Positions 23,564 to 34,245 are shown, counted from the first letter of the stretch. The stretch is 64,000 nt of DNA from Bradyrhizobium sp. cir1 (GCF_014198245.1 NZ_JACIHE010000002.1:524275-588274), one strand, 5' to 3'. A program made the numbers and translations. The notes: generated by a model not told the origin, from the sequence alone.

Positions 23564-24442
23564 ATGACTGACGTCCTGATCACTGCCGTCGAACTTGCCG
23601 ATCTCTTGAAAACCGAGCCGTGTGTCGTGATCGACACCCGCAATCCCGACGCCTACGCCGCCGGGCACCTGTCGGGCGCCGTGAACGTGCACGAGATCTT
23701 CACGTTCCTGGCGACCTCGACACCGGAGGGCATGGCCGAGCTGAAGACAAAATTCGCCGACGCGTTCGGCGGCGCCGGCCTCTCCGGCAAGGAGACCGCT
23801 GTGATCTACGAGCAGTCGATGAACTCCGGCTTCGGCCAGTCCTGCCGCGGCTATTACCTGCTCACCATGCTCGGCTATCCCAAGGTGAAGGTGCTGCATG
23901 GCGGCTTCGATGCCTGGTCGGCGGCGGGCTTCCCGGTGACCAAGGACGTGCCGACGCCGGTGAAGGCTTCGTTCGCGATCGTGCCTGAAGCGGGCGAGAT
24001 CCTGATCGATGCCAAGACCATGCTCGGCGCGGTCGGCAAGCCCGGCGTCGCCATCCTCGACGTGCGCGATGTCGATGAGTGGATTGGCGACAGCTCTTCG
24101 CCGTACGGCAAGGATTTCTGCCCGCGCAAGGGCCGCATTCCCGGTGCCGTCTGGCTGGAATGGTACCGCATGATGAAGCCGACCGCCGAAGGTCCGCGCT
24201 TCAAGTCCAAGGACGAGATTCTGGCCGAATGCGCCACCGTCGGCATCTCGACCACCACGCCGGTCTATCTCTACTGCTTCAAGGGCGCGCGGGCCTCGAA
24301 CACCTTCCTCGCTCTGAAGAACGCCGGCGTGAAGGACGTGCGGATGTATTTCGGCTCCTGGAACGAATGGTCGCGCGATCCCTCGCTGCCGATCGAGCAG
24401 GGATTGCCGATTGCAACCGGTGTGACGACCAAGGCGGCGTGA
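23564..24442 (+). CDS. Two-domain sulfurtransferase (rhodanese)
   Basis: A 292-residue thiosulfate/3-mercaptopyruvate-type sulfurtransferase. The N-terminal rhodanese domain (VVIDTRNPDAYAAGHLSGAVNVHEIF) has no cysteine in its loop (IYEQSMNSGFGQS) and is structural. The C-terminal domain (AILDVRDVDEWIG) has the active loop YCFKGARASNT with the persulfide cysteine. Rhodaneses move sulfane sulfur to cyanide, giving thiocyanate. Sitting close to a cyanase operon, a role in cyanide or thiocyanate handling is attractive, but that is inference. It converges with the sigma-54 activator gene, 10 bp apart. Confidence 0.9.
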   Translation: MTDVLITAVELADLLKTEPCVVIDTRNPDAYAAGHLSGAVNVHEIFTFLATSTPEGMAELKTKFADAFGGAGLSGKETAVIYEQSMNSGFGQSCRGYYLLTMLGYPKVKVLHGGFDAWSAAGFPVTKDVPTPVKASFAIVPEAGEILIDAKTMLGAVGKPGVAILDVRDVDEWIGDSSSPYGKDFCPRKGRIPGAVWLEWYRMMKPTAEGPRFKSKDEILAECATVGISTTTPVYLYCFKGARASNTFLALKNAGVKDVRMYFGSWNEWSRDPSLPIEQGLPIATGVTTKAA

Positions 24443-24452
24443 GCGCGCGCGA

Positions 24453-26378
<1,926 letters not shown>

Positions 26379-26398
26379 TACGAAATCTCGTTATTTGA

Positions 26399-26431
26399 CT
26401 ACGAATTCTCGTGTATCACGAGTTTTCGTAG
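26399..26431. promoter_or_regulatory. 33-bp palindrome, likely enhancer (UAS) for the sigma-54 activator
   Basis: CTACGAATTCTCGTG, a TAT spacer, then CACGAGTTTTCGTAG: two 15-base arms that match except at two central positions. A third copy of the half-site, TTACGAAATCTCGTT, lies at 26378-26392 and overlaps the activator's start codon. The palindrome centre is 75 bp upstream of the -24 element of the transporter promoter, a suitable distance for an enhancer. Confidence 0.75.
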
Positions 26432-26488
26432 CGGCCAAGTGGGACCGAAAGTGCTGCGTCATCAATGCACTGGCCGGTCGAAGGGGCG

Positions 26489-26503
26489 TGGCATGCTCCT
26501 TGC
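26489..26503 (+). promoter_or_regulatory. Sigma-54 (-24/-12) promoter of the cyanate transporter operon
   Basis: TGGCATGCTCCTTGC has GG and GC exactly ten bases apart and the TTGC -12 box. It lies 36 bp before the cynA-like start codon, and GGAGGG follows as ribosome-binding site. The sequence differs at only two of 15 positions from the promoter at 21731. Confidence 0.87.
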
Positions 26504-26538
26504 GTAATTGCTCCTCGCAATGACGCGCAGGAGGGCCG

Positions 26539-27918
26539 ATGTCCACGTTCGACAATCCGTTTGATTCCGATCGCAACCTTCAAGCCGGCTGTGGCTGCGG
26601 CCAGCATCGTTCTGCGGCTGAGCACGAGCAGGCCGCGGCGCTGCGCTGCGAGCCCGTCGAGAGCGAGGAGAAGCGCTACGAGGGCGTCGTCGCTTCCGCC
26701 GCGATGCGCGCGATGTTTCCGCAGGACGTGGCGCGGCGGGCGTTCCTGAAGTCGGTCGGCGCATCGACGGCGCTGGCGGCACTCTCGCAGTTCTTCCCGC
26801 TCAAGACGGCGACCGAAGTCTTCGCGCAAACCGGCACGCCGGAGAAGAAGGACCTCAAGGTCGGCTTCATCCCGATCACCTGCGCGACGCCGATCATCAT
26901 GGCGGCGCCGATGGGCTTCTATTCCAAGCACGGCCTCAACGTCGAAGTGGTGAAGACCGCCGGCTGGGCCGTGATCCGCGACAAGACCATCAACAAGGAA
27001 TACGACGCCGCGCACATGCTGGCGCCGATGCCGATCGCGATCTCGCTCGGCCTCGGTGCCAACGCTATCCCGTTCGCGGTGCCCGCGATCGAGAACATCA
27101 ACGGGCAGGGCATCGTGCTGGCGACCAAGCACAAGGACAAGCGGGACCCAAAGGACTGGAAGGGCCTGAAATTCGCGATTCCCTTCGACTATTCCATGCA
27201 CAACTATTTGCTGCGCTATTATCTCGCGGAAGCCGGCCTCGACCCCGACACCGACGTGCAACTGCGCTCGGTGCCGCCGCCGGAGATGGTCGCGAATTTG
27301 CGCGCCGACAACATCGACGGCTTCCTCGCGCCCGACAACATCTGCCAGCGCGCGATCTATGACGGCGTCGGCTTCATGCATCTGCTCTCGAAGGAGATCT
27401 GGGACGGCCATCCCTGCTGCAGCTTTGCTGCCAGCAAGGAGTTCATCACATCAGCGCCGAACAGCTTTGCCGCGCTGACGCGCGCCATCGTCGATGCCAC
27501 CGCCTACGCGTCGAAGGCGGAGAACCGCAAGCAGATCGCGGAGGCCATCGCGCCGGCCAACTACATCAACGCGCCGGTCACGGTGCTGGAGCAGGTGCTC
27601 ACCGGCACTTATGCCGACGGCCTCGGCGGGGTGAAGACCGACGCCAAGCGCGTCGATTTCGATCCGTTCCCCTGGCAGTCCTTTGCGGTGTGGATGCTGA
27701 CCCAGATGAAACGCTGGGGTCAGATCAAGGGCGATGTCGACTACAAGGCGGTGGCCGAGCAGGTGTATCTCGCCACCGACACCAAGAAGCTGATGACCGA
27801 GATGGGCCTGTCGCCGCCGACGAGCAGCTACAAGTCGTTTGCGGTGATGGGCAAGACGTTCGACCCGACGAAGCCTGAGGATTACGTCGCGAGCTTCAAG
27901 ATCAGGAAGGCGTCGTGA
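26539..27918 (+). CDS. cynA: ABC transporter substrate-binding protein, CmpA/NrtA type (cyanate/nitrate-like)
   Basis: A 459-residue binding protein of the nitrate/bicarbonate/cyanate family: VGFIPITCATPIIMAAPMGFYSKHGLNVEVVKTAGWAVIRD, and later VPPPEMVANLRADNIDGFLAPDN and WDGHPCCSF. It carries a twin-arginine signal (ARRAFLKSVGAST, Arg 66-67), but preceded by an unusually long 60-residue N-region with a CGCG cluster (residues 18-21) and several histidines. The protein is thus exported folded. Cyanate as substrate is inferred from the cyanase gene at the end of the same operon; nitrate or another small anion is possible. Confidence 0.85.
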   Translation: MSTFDNPFDSDRNLQAGCGCGQHRSAAEHEQAAALRCEPVESEEKRYEGVVASAAMRAMFPQDVARRAFLKSVGASTALAALSQFFPLKTATEVFAQTGTPEKKDLKVGFIPITCATPIIMAAPMGFYSKHGLNVEVVKTAGWAVIRDKTINKEYDAAHMLAPMPIAISLGLGANAIPFAVPAIENINGQGIVLATKHKDKRDPKDWKGLKFAIPFDYSMHNYLLRYYLAEAGLDPDTDVQLRSVPPPEMVANLRADNIDGFLAPDNICQRAIYDGVGFMHLLSKEIWDGHPCCSFAASKEFITSAPNSFAALTRAIVDATAYASKAENRKQIAEAIAPANYINAPVTVLEQVLTGTYADGLGGVKTDAKRVDFDPFPWQSFAVWMLTQMKRWGQIKGDVDYKAVAEQVYLATDTKKLMTEMGLSPPTSSYKSFAVMGKTFDPTKPEDYVASFKIRKAS

Positions 27919-27942
27919 TGGACTCGGCTCGTGCTTTCTTCG

Positions 27943-28100
27943 CCTCTCCCCGCGTGCGGGGAGAGGCCGACGCGCTCCGGGCGATGCGAAGCATCGTCCC
28001 GAGCGCGGCGGGTGAGGGGGACTCTCCGCGAGTCCAACTCTCACCTCCCTCGCGGAGAGCCTCCCTCACTCCGACCCTCTCCCCGCAAGCGGGGAGAGGG
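27943..28100. repeat. Inverted repeat, family D, inside the cyn operon
   Basis: Ends CCTCTCCCCGC and GCGGGGAGAGG are exact inverted copies about 135 bp apart, and a short inner palindrome (GATGCGAAGCATC) is present. It occupies nearly the whole 184-bp gap between the binding-protein and permease genes. Its right end lies just before the permease ATG, so GGGGAGAGGGAG serves as that gene's ribosome-binding site. Confidence 0.8.
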
Positions 28101-28102
28101 AG

Positions 28103-28945
28103 ATGAAGACATCCTCCCTCCGTCTCCGCGCCGGCCTCGTCTCGATCGCGCTGCTCGCTGCCTTCCTCGGCATCTGGCATCTCGCCACGCGCTCCACCGC
28201 GCCGGTCGCGACGATGAGCCCGGAATACGCCAAGCTGATGGGCCTGACCGCGACGCAGGGCAAATCCGCGATGCCCGGGCCGCTCGATGTCGGCGCGAAG
28301 CTTTGGGAGCACCTGAAGCGGCCGTTCTACGACAACGGGCCGAACGACAAGGGCCTCGGCATCCAGCTCGCTTATTCCATCGCGCGCGTCGGCACCGGCT
28401 ATCTGCTGGCGGTGCTGGTTGCCATTCCGCTCGGCTTCCTGATCGGCATGTCGCCGCTGCTCAGCAAAGCGCTCGATCCGTTCATCCAGGTCTTGAAGCC
28501 GATCTCACCCCTGGCCTGGATGCCGCTCGCGCTCTACACCATCAAGGATTCCTCGGTCTCCGCCATCTTTGTGATCTTCATCTGCTCGATCTGGCCGATG
28601 CTGCTCAACACCGTGTTCGGCGTCGCCAGCGTTCGTAAGGAATGGATCAACGTCGCGCGCACGCTGGAGGTCGGCACCATCAGGCGTGCCTTCACCGTGA
28701 TCCTGCCCGCAGCGGCGCCGACGATCCTGACCGGCATGCGCATCTCGATCGGCATCGCCTGGCTCGTGATCGTCGCGGCCGAAATGCTCGTCGGCGGCAC
28801 CGGCATCGGCTACTTCGTCTGGAACGAGTGGAACAACCTTTCGATCACCAATGTCATCATCGCGATCCTGCTGATCGGGATCGTCGGCATGCTGCTCGAC
28901 CAGATCCTCGCGCGCTTCACGCGCATGGTCACCTTTCCGGAGTAG
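28103..28945 (+). CDS. cynB: ABC transporter permease (cyanate/nitrate type)
   Basis: A 280-residue inner-membrane protein of the NrtB/SsuC/TauC permease family with about six or seven transmembrane segments. The cytoplasmic EAA-like loop that contacts the ATPase reads VARTLEVGTIRRAFTVILPAAAP. A long periplasmic stretch (residues 34-90) follows the first helix. It is in the same operon as the binding protein upstream and the ATPase 4 bp downstream. The symbol rests on operon context with cynS. Confidence 0.87.
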   Translation: MKTSSLRLRAGLVSIALLAAFLGIWHLATRSTAPVATMSPEYAKLMGLTATQGKSAMPGPLDVGAKLWEHLKRPFYDNGPNDKGLGIQLAYSIARVGTGYLLAVLVAIPLGFLIGMSPLLSKALDPFIQVLKPISPLAWMPLALYTIKDSSVSAIFVIFICSIWPMLLNTVFGVASVRKEWINVARTLEVGTIRRAFTVILPAAAPTILTGMRISIGIAWLVIVAAEMLVGGTGIGYFVWNEWNNLSITNVIIAILLIGIVGMLLDQILARFTRMVTFPE

Positions 28946-28949
28946 GGCG

Positions 28950-29873
28950 ATGACCGACAAATTCGTCTCCATCGAAGGCATCGCCAAGCGCTATCCTGGT
29001 GGAGGCGGTGCGACGACCACCATCTTCGAGAACCTCTGGCTCTCGATGGCGCGCGGCGAGTTTTGTTGCGTGATCGGCCATTCCGGCTGCGGCAAGACCA
29101 CGGTGCTCAACATCCTCGCCGGCCTCGATGCGCCGAGCGAGGGCGCCGTCATCGTCGACGGGCAGGCGATCTCGGGCACCAGCCTCGACCGCGCCGTGAT
29201 CTTCCAGAGCCATGCGCTCTTGCCCTGGCGCACCGTGCTCGGCAACGTCGCCTATGCCGTGAGCTCGAAATGGCGCAGCTGGGACCGCGCCAAGGTCAAG
29301 GCGCACGCGCAGAAATTCATCGATCTCGTCGGGCTCACCGGCTCCGAGCACAAGCGCCCGTCAGAACTCTCCGGCGGCATGAAGCAGCGCGTCGGCATCG
29401 CGCGGGCGCTATCGATCACGCCAAAAATGATGCTGATGGACGAGCCGTTCTCGGCGCTGGACGCGCTGACGCGCGGCACGCTGCAGGACGAGGTCCGGCG
29501 GATTTGTCTGGAGACTGGGCAGACCGCGTTCATGATCACCCATGACGTCGACGAGGCGATCTATCTCGCCGACAAGATTTTCCTGATGACCAACGGTCCC
29601 GGCGCGGTGCTGGCCGAGGTCGTCGAGAATCCGCTGCCGAGGGATCGTGGCCGCACCGACCTGCACCGCCATCCGCTCTATTACGCGCTGCGCAACCACA
29701 TCATCGATTTCCTGGTGACGCGCAGCAAGACGTTCACCACTGAAAGGCCGGATCACGATCCGCGCAACGTGCCGGTGGTGCGCATCGGCAAGCCTGGCCT
29801 CTCGATCGCATCCAGCGGCGAAGAGCAACGACAGACCTGGACACCCGGGACCAGTCCTGGACTAACCGCCTAA
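28950..29873 (+). CDS. cynD: ABC transporter ATP-binding protein (cyanate/nitrate type)
   Basis: The 307-residue ATPase drives the transporter. Walker A GHSGCGKTT, Q-loop FQSHALLPW, signature LSGGMKQR, Walker B MMLMDEP and switch histidine MITHDVDEA are all intact. It belongs to the NrtD/SsuB/TauB group. The C-terminal 60 residues are a low-complexity extension without a known domain. The gene starts 4 bp after the permease stop and ends 15 bp before cynS. Confidence 0.9.
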   Translation: MTDKFVSIEGIAKRYPGGGGATTTIFENLWLSMARGEFCCVIGHSGCGKTTVLNILAGLDAPSEGAVIVDGQAISGTSLDRAVIFQSHALLPWRTVLGNVAYAVSSKWRSWDRAKVKAHAQKFIDLVGLTGSEHKRPSELSGGMKQRVGIARALSITPKMMLMDEPFSALDALTRGTLQDEVRRICLETGQTAFMITHDVDEAIYLADKIFLMTNGPGAVLAEVVENPLPRDRGRTDLHRHPLYYALRNHIIDFLVTRSKTFTTERPDHDPRNVPVVRIGKPGLSIASSGEEQRQTWTPGTSPGLTA

Positions 29874-29888
29874 CGAGGAGACCCTGAG

Positions 29889-30377
29889 ATGAAACGCGAA
29901 GACCTCACCGAGAAGCTGCTCGACATCAAGCGCGAGAAGGGCTGGAGCTGGAAACACATCTGCGAGAAGATCGGCGGTTATTCCGAGGTGCTGATCGTCG
30001 GCGCGATCATGGGCCAGATGAAGCTGACGAAGCCCCAGGCGGCGAACGCCGGCGAACTGTTCGGCCTCTCGAAGGCCGAGACCGCCATGCTCAACGAGGT
30101 GCCGATGCGCGGCACCGGCACGCCGATGCCGCCGACCGATCCCTTGATCTACCGCTTCTACGAGATGGTGATGGTGAACGGCCCGGCCTGGAAGGCGCTG
30201 ATCGAGGAAGAGTTCGGCGACGGCATCATGTCGGCGATCGACTTCGACATGGCGATCGAGCGCGTCGCCAATCCGAAGGGCGACCGCGTCAAGATCACCA
30301 TGAGCGGAAAATTCCTGCCGTACAAATATTACGGCGCCAGCGGCAACGTGCCGGAATACGGCTTCAAGGAGGGCTGA
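29889..30377 (+). CDS. cynS: Cyanate hydratase (cyanase)
   Basis: Cyanase converts cyanate and bicarbonate to ammonia and two CO2, detoxifying cyanate and releasing usable nitrogen. The 162-residue protein has the N-terminal helical domain (KREDLTEKLLDIKREKGWSWKHI) and the C-terminal catalytic domain. The catalytic triad is Arg89 and Glu92 in RFYEMVMV and Ser115 in GDGIMSAIDF, with the same spacing as Arg96/Glu99/Ser122 of the E. coli enzyme. It ends in GKFLPYKYYG. It is the last gene of the operon, behind the ABC transporter, which supports cyanate uptake linked to its breakdown. Confidence 0.96.
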   Translation: MKREDLTEKLLDIKREKGWSWKHICEKIGGYSEVLIVGAIMGQMKLTKPQAANAGELFGLSKAETAMLNEVPMRGTGTPMPPTDPLIYRFYEMVMVNGPAWKALIEEEFGDGIMSAIDFDMAIERVANPKGDRVKITMSGKFLPYKYYGASGNVPEYGFKEG

Positions 30378-30396
30378 CGGGGACGAGTGGGGAATT

Positions 30397-30433
30397 GCGA
30401 ATAGCGCACGGCTTCTTGCCGCGCGCTATTCGC
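30397..30433. terminator. Hairpin between convergent cynS and purB
   Basis: GCGAATAGCGC and GCGCTATTCGC are perfect 11-base inverted arms with a 15-base loop. There is no T-run, so this may be a bidirectional stop or a dispersed repeat ('cgctattcgc' elements are familiar from rhizobia) rather than a classic rho-independent terminator. Confidence 0.55.
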
Positions 30434-30446
30434 TCCTCAGTGTTCG

Positions 30447-31889
30447 CTATAGGATCGCACCCGGAGTATAGCTGGCCGCTACGGGGTTGGCCTTGGCTAG
30501 CGCATCCACCTGCTCGGCGAAGTGATCGACCTGAGCGCCGGCATCGCCGGAATTGGCGCGACCATGATCGAGCACGCGCTGCAGTTCGGCCTCGCTCATG
30601 GCGAGACGCTGGTCGGCGGCGAGCCGCTGTAACAGGTCGTTCTGCACGATCTTGCCGGTGCGGAGGTCGCGAATGGCCGCGACCGCATGTTCCTTGATCG
30701 CCTCATGCGCGCCTTCACGGCCGGCGCCTTTCTTCACCGCTTCCATCATCACCGTGGTGGTCAGCAGGAAGGGCAGATAGCGGTTGAGCTCGGTCGCAAC
30801 GACGGCGTCGAAAATTTCCATCTGGTCGAGCACCGAGAGCAGCGTCTCGAGCAGGCCGTCCATGGCGAGGAAGGTGTCGGGCAGCATCACGCGGCGGACC
30901 ACGGAGCAGGAGACGTCGCCTTCGTTCCACTGATCGCCGGCAAGACCCGCGGCCATCGCGAGATAGCCCTTCAGCACCACATGAAAGCCGTTGATGCGCT
31001 CGCAGGAGCGGCTGTTCATCTTGTGCGGCATCGCGGACGAGCCGACCTGGCCCTTGGCAAAACCTTCACTGGCGAGCTCATGGCCCGCCATCAGGCGCAA
31101 CGTCTTGGCGAAGCTGCCCGGACCGCTGGCGAGATCGACGAGCACGCTGACGGCGCGGAAGTCGAGGCTGCGCGGATAGACCTGGCCGACGGCATCGAAA
31201 CTTCTGGGCAGGCCGAGATGGACGAGGATACGTTGTTCGAGCGCGCGGGCCGTGCCGGCATCGCCGTTGAACAGGGTGATCTGGTCGAGCCGCGTGCCGA
31301 CCGCGCCCTTCAGGCCGCGCGCGGGATAGGTGTTCAGCACATTGACGAGGCTCTGATGCGCCAGCAGCATCTCCTCGCCGAACATGGCGATGCGCTTGCC
31401 GAGCGTCGTGACCTGCGCGGCCACGTTGTGCGTGCGCGCCGTGAACGGCATGTCGCGCAGCTGCTTTGCGTGTTTCGCAAAACGCATCAGCGCGGCGATG
31501 CTCTTGGTCTCGATCAGCTGCAGGCCGCGGTAGACCTGGAGCTGCTCCACGTTCTCGGTGAGGTCGCGGCTGGTCATGCCCTTGTGCAGGTGCTCGTGAC
31601 CGGCAAGATCGCAGAACTCCTCGATACGCGCCTTCACGTCGTGGCGCGTAATGCGCTCGCGGCGCATGATGGACTCGAGGTTAACCCGGTCCTTCACCCG
31701 CTCGTAAGCCTCGATCACGCCATCCGGCACGGGAATGCCGAGATCGCGCTGACCTTTCAGCACGGCGATCCAATAGTCGCGTTCGAGGCGAACCTTGCCT
31801 TCGCCGCTCCAGATGGCGCGCATGGCGGGCGAGGCATAGCGTTCGGCAAGGACGTTCGAGATATGATCTTGGGTCTTATCCTGGGACAT
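30447..31889 (-). CDS. purB: Adenylosuccinate lyase
   Basis: Acts twice in purine synthesis, releasing fumarate from SAICAR and from adenylosuccinate. It starts near MSQDKTQDHISNVLAERYASPAM and has the superfamily signature GSSAMPHKMNSRSCERI with the catalytic serine loop, plus HLHKGMTSRDLTEN. The ASPAMRAIWS N-terminus and 480-residue length resemble the longer, eukaryote-like ADSL type rather than the 430-residue form common in bacteria. The frame is open to 31970; ATGs at 31898 and 31889 are equally plausible starts. Other purine genes lie 3-10 kb away on the other strand. Confidence 0.9.
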   Translation of the reverse strand: MSQDKTQDHISNVLAERYASPAMRAIWSGEGKVRLERDYWIAVLKGQRDLGIPVPDGVIEAYERVKDRVNLESIMRRERITRHDVKARIEEFCDLAGHEHLHKGMTSRDLTENVEQLQVYRGLQLIETKSIAALMRFAKHAKQLRDMPFTARTHNVAAQVTTLGKRIAMFGEEMLLAHQSLVNVLNTYPARGLKGAVGTRLDQITLFNGDAGTARALEQRILVHLGLPRSFDAVGQVYPRSLDFRAVSVLVDLASGPGSFAKTLRLMAGHELASEGFAKGQVGSSAMPHKMNSRSCERINGFHVVLKGYLAMAAGLAGDQWNEGDVSCSVVRRVMLPDTFLAMDGLLETLLSVLDQMEIFDAVVATELNRYLPFLLTTTVMMEAVKKGAGREGAHEAIKEHAVAAIRDLRTGKIVQNDLLQRLAADQRLAMSEAELQRVLDHGRANSGDAGAQVDHFAEQVDALAKANPVAASYTPGAIL

Positions 31890-32020
31890 GCCGCTCATTT
31901 GGCATTGCCGGAGGCCGACTACAAGTCGCGAGCCGGCCCCGGGGCGCCAGCATGGCACATCCGTCCACATTCCCTGCCGGACCTAGGCGGCGCGGCTGTT
32001 CCGCGCCGGCCGGGGGGCGA

Positions 32021-32833
32021 TCAGCCAAACGCTGCCCGCACCTCCTTGATCGGCGCCATTTCGCGGACATAGGTAAACGCGCCCCGATCCTTCATCTCAC
32101 GCGCGCTCTTCAGGAAGGCGGCCAGCGCATAGCGCGACATGGCGCCGCCGACGCTGATGCGCTTGACGCCGGCCGCCGACAATTGCGCGAGCGTCAGCGT
32201 CGGATCGGCAAAACCCATCACGAGATTGAACGGCTTTCCGATCGAGGCGACGATCGTCCTGATGGTCTCGATGTCGTGGACCCCCGGCGAATACAGCACG
32301 TCGGCGCCGGCGGCCTCGAAGGCCTGCAGCCGCCGGATCGTATCGTCGAGATCGTTGGTGCCCTTCAGCAGGTTCTCGGCGCGGGCCGTCAGCGTGAATG
32401 GGAAGGGGAGCGCACGTGCCGCCTCGACGGCGGCCTGCACGCGTTCGACCGCGAGCTGGAAATCGTAGATCGGCTTGCGCGGATCGCCGGTAAAATCCTC
32501 GATCGAGCCGCCGACGCAGCCGGCCTCCGCCGCGCGCGTGATGGCCCTCGCCGCGGTCTTCGGATCGTCGGCGCCACAGTTCTCGAGGTCGGCATTGACG
32601 GGAAGATCGGTCGCCCCGGCGATGATCCGGCAGTTTTCAAGGATGGCATCGAGGCTGACGGTCGTGCTGCCGAGGGTGTTGGCAAGGCCAAGGCTCGTCG
32701 TCGCCAGCGCTTCGAACCCCATCGACGCCAGCAGTTTTGCGGTGCCGGCATCCCAGGGATTCGGGATGATGAAGGCGCCGGGGCGCTGATGCAGTTCGCG
32801 AAATCGTGCTGCCTTGTCGGCCTGGGTGCGCAT
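32021..32833 (-). CDS. Isocitrate lyase/PEP mutase family protein
   Basis: A 270-residue TIM-barrel enzyme of the phosphoenolpyruvate mutase/2-methylisocitrate lyase superfamily: FIIPNPWDAGTAKLLASMGF, the LPVNADLENC acidic motif and GGSIEDFTG. The canonical KKCGH loop of true isocitrate lyases is absent, so it is one of the oxaloacetate-hydrolase or carboxyphosphonoenolpyruvate-type lyases of unproven substrate. AGGAG five bases upstream fixes the start at 32833. It diverges from a LysR gene, its probable regulator. Confidence 0.85.
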   Translation of the reverse strand: MRTQADKAARFRELHQRPGAFIIPNPWDAGTAKLLASMGFEALATTSLGLANTLGSTTVSLDAILENCRIIAGATDLPVNADLENCGADDPKTAARAITRAAEAGCVGGSIEDFTGDPRKPIYDFQLAVERVQAAVEAARALPFPFTLTARAENLLKGTNDLDDTIRRLQAFEAAGADVLYSPGVHDIETIRTIVASIGKPFNLVMGFADPTLTLAQLSAAGVKRISVGGAMSRYALAAFLKSAREMKDRGAFTYVREMAPIKEVRAAFG

Positions 32834-32941
32834 GGGGGCTCCTGTCGGTCTCTTGTCGCGCAGCAGCGATAGGATGGTTTCGCCCATCAGACAAATTTGT
32901 TATTTCTTTCAATATCATCAGCTTTTTGCATGAGGTCCGGC

Positions 32942-33916
32942 ATGGACAGCGACGCGCTGAACACGTTCCTGGTGGTGCACCGGCGCGGCGGCATCTCGAA
33001 TGCCGCGAAATTCCTGCATCGCTCGCAGCCGGCGATTTCGCGCCGCATTGCCCTGCTGGAGCAGGAGCTCGGCGTGACTCTGTTCGAGAGGATCGCGGGC
33101 CGCACGCGGCTCAGCGATGCCGGGCGCGTGCTGATCCCCTATGCCGAGCGCGCTGTCGCGGCTGCGCAGGACGCCGAACAGGCGATACGCGCGCTGACCA
33201 AGCAGAATTCGGGGCCGGTTTCGCTGGCCGTGACCGGCACGCTCGCCGACGGCCGCCTGTCGGGCATCATGAAGCGATTTGCCGCGGAAAATCCCGCCGT
33301 CGCGCTCGCCTTGCGGACCGCGACCAGCGCGGAGGTCTCTGATCTCATCCGGCGCGGCGAGGCCACGATCGGCCTGCGTTACAACACCGACCGCGCCGGC
33401 GATCTCGCCTGCGAGCTGGTGCTGAGCGAAGCGTTGCAGGTGGTCTGCGCGTCCGATCATCCGCTTGCCGGCAAGCGCGTGAAGCGGCTTGCCGAGCTTC
33501 GCGGCGAGCGCTGGATCGCGTTCCCTGAGACGCGCGGTCGCCGCGAGATCGCGGCGGCTCACGTGTTCGCGCTGTTCCTGGCGCAAGGCCTCGCGGACGT
33601 GGAGTGGACGGCGGTGGACAGCCTCACCGCACAGAAGCGGCTCGTGGAGGCGGGCTTTGGCCTTGCGCTATTGGCGCAGAGCCACGTGGCGGAGGAGCTG
33701 CATGCGGGAGCGATCTCGACGATCACCGTCGGAGATCTCGCCGCGGAGCAGCACATCGTCCTTGTGACTCGTCGCGGCGGCTTCCTGAGTGCTGCCGCTC
33801 AGCGCCTGCTGGAGACCATTCGCCGCGACTACGCCACGGCCGACGTCTCAAAGATCCGGGGTAGCCGAAAAAGTTCGCTGGCGCGCAGCGACCTTGCGCG
33901 CCGGCGTCGGGCCTGA
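32942..33916 (+). CDS. LysR-family transcriptional regulator
   Basis: A 324-residue LysR protein. The N-terminal winged helix-turn-helix is clear (MDSDALNTFLVVHRRGGISNAAKFLHRSQPAISRRIALLEQELG, in part), followed by TLFERIAGRTRLSDAGRVL and the effector-binding domain. The start has GAGG six bases upstream. It is divergent from the PEP-mutase-like gene across a 108-bp gap that likely holds its operator, the typical LysR arrangement. Confidence 0.9.
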   Translation: MDSDALNTFLVVHRRGGISNAAKFLHRSQPAISRRIALLEQELGVTLFERIAGRTRLSDAGRVLIPYAERAVAAAQDAEQAIRALTKQNSGPVSLAVTGTLADGRLSGIMKRFAAENPAVALALRTATSAEVSDLIRRGEATIGLRYNTDRAGDLACELVLSEALQVVCASDHPLAGKRVKRLAELRGERWIAFPETRGRREIAAAHVFALFLAQGLADVEWTAVDSLTAQKRLVEAGFGLALLAQSHVAEELHAGAISTITVGDLAAEQHIVLVTRRGGFLSAAAQRLLETIRRDYATADVSKIRGSRKSSLARSDLARRRRA

Positions 33917-33921
33917 ACGTA

Positions 33922-34245
33922 CTATTTCCCAGCCTTCACCTCGGCGGCCGCGACCGCGAGCAGCTCGCTCATCTTGGCGCGAATCGCCTGTTCGGTAACG
34001 GCGACGCTCTTGGCGGCGAAATCGGTCGTGATCTTGCGCAGGACGTCGGCATCGCCGGCCTCCTCGAAATCGGCCGCGACGACCTCCTTGGCGTAGGCGG
34101 TGGCGGCTTCGCCTGATATGCCGAGCTTTTCGGCCGCCCACAGCCCGAGCAGCCGGTTGCGGCGGGCCACCGCCTTGAATTTCTGTTCCTCGTCGAGGGC
34201 GAATTTCTTCTCGAAGCCTTCCTCGCGCTTGTTAATCTCGCTCAT
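33922..34245 (-). CDS. DUF1476 protein, F1-ATPase zeta-type inhibitor
   Basis: A 107-residue helical protein: MSEINKREEGFEKKFALDEE, then FKAVARRNRLLGLWAAEKLG and DFEEAGDADVLRKI. It matches the alphaproteobacterial DUF1476 family, whose Paracoccus member (zeta subunit) binds the F1-ATPase and blocks ATP hydrolysis with its N-terminus. Whether this copy inhibits is unproven; in rhizobia inhibition is reported as weaker. It is divergent from purC. Confidence 0.9.
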   Translation of the reverse strand: MSEINKREEGFEKKFALDEEQKFKAVARRNRLLGLWAAEKLGISGEAATAYAKEVVAADFEEAGDADVLRKITTDFAAKSVAVTEQAIRAKMSELLAVAAAEVKAGK

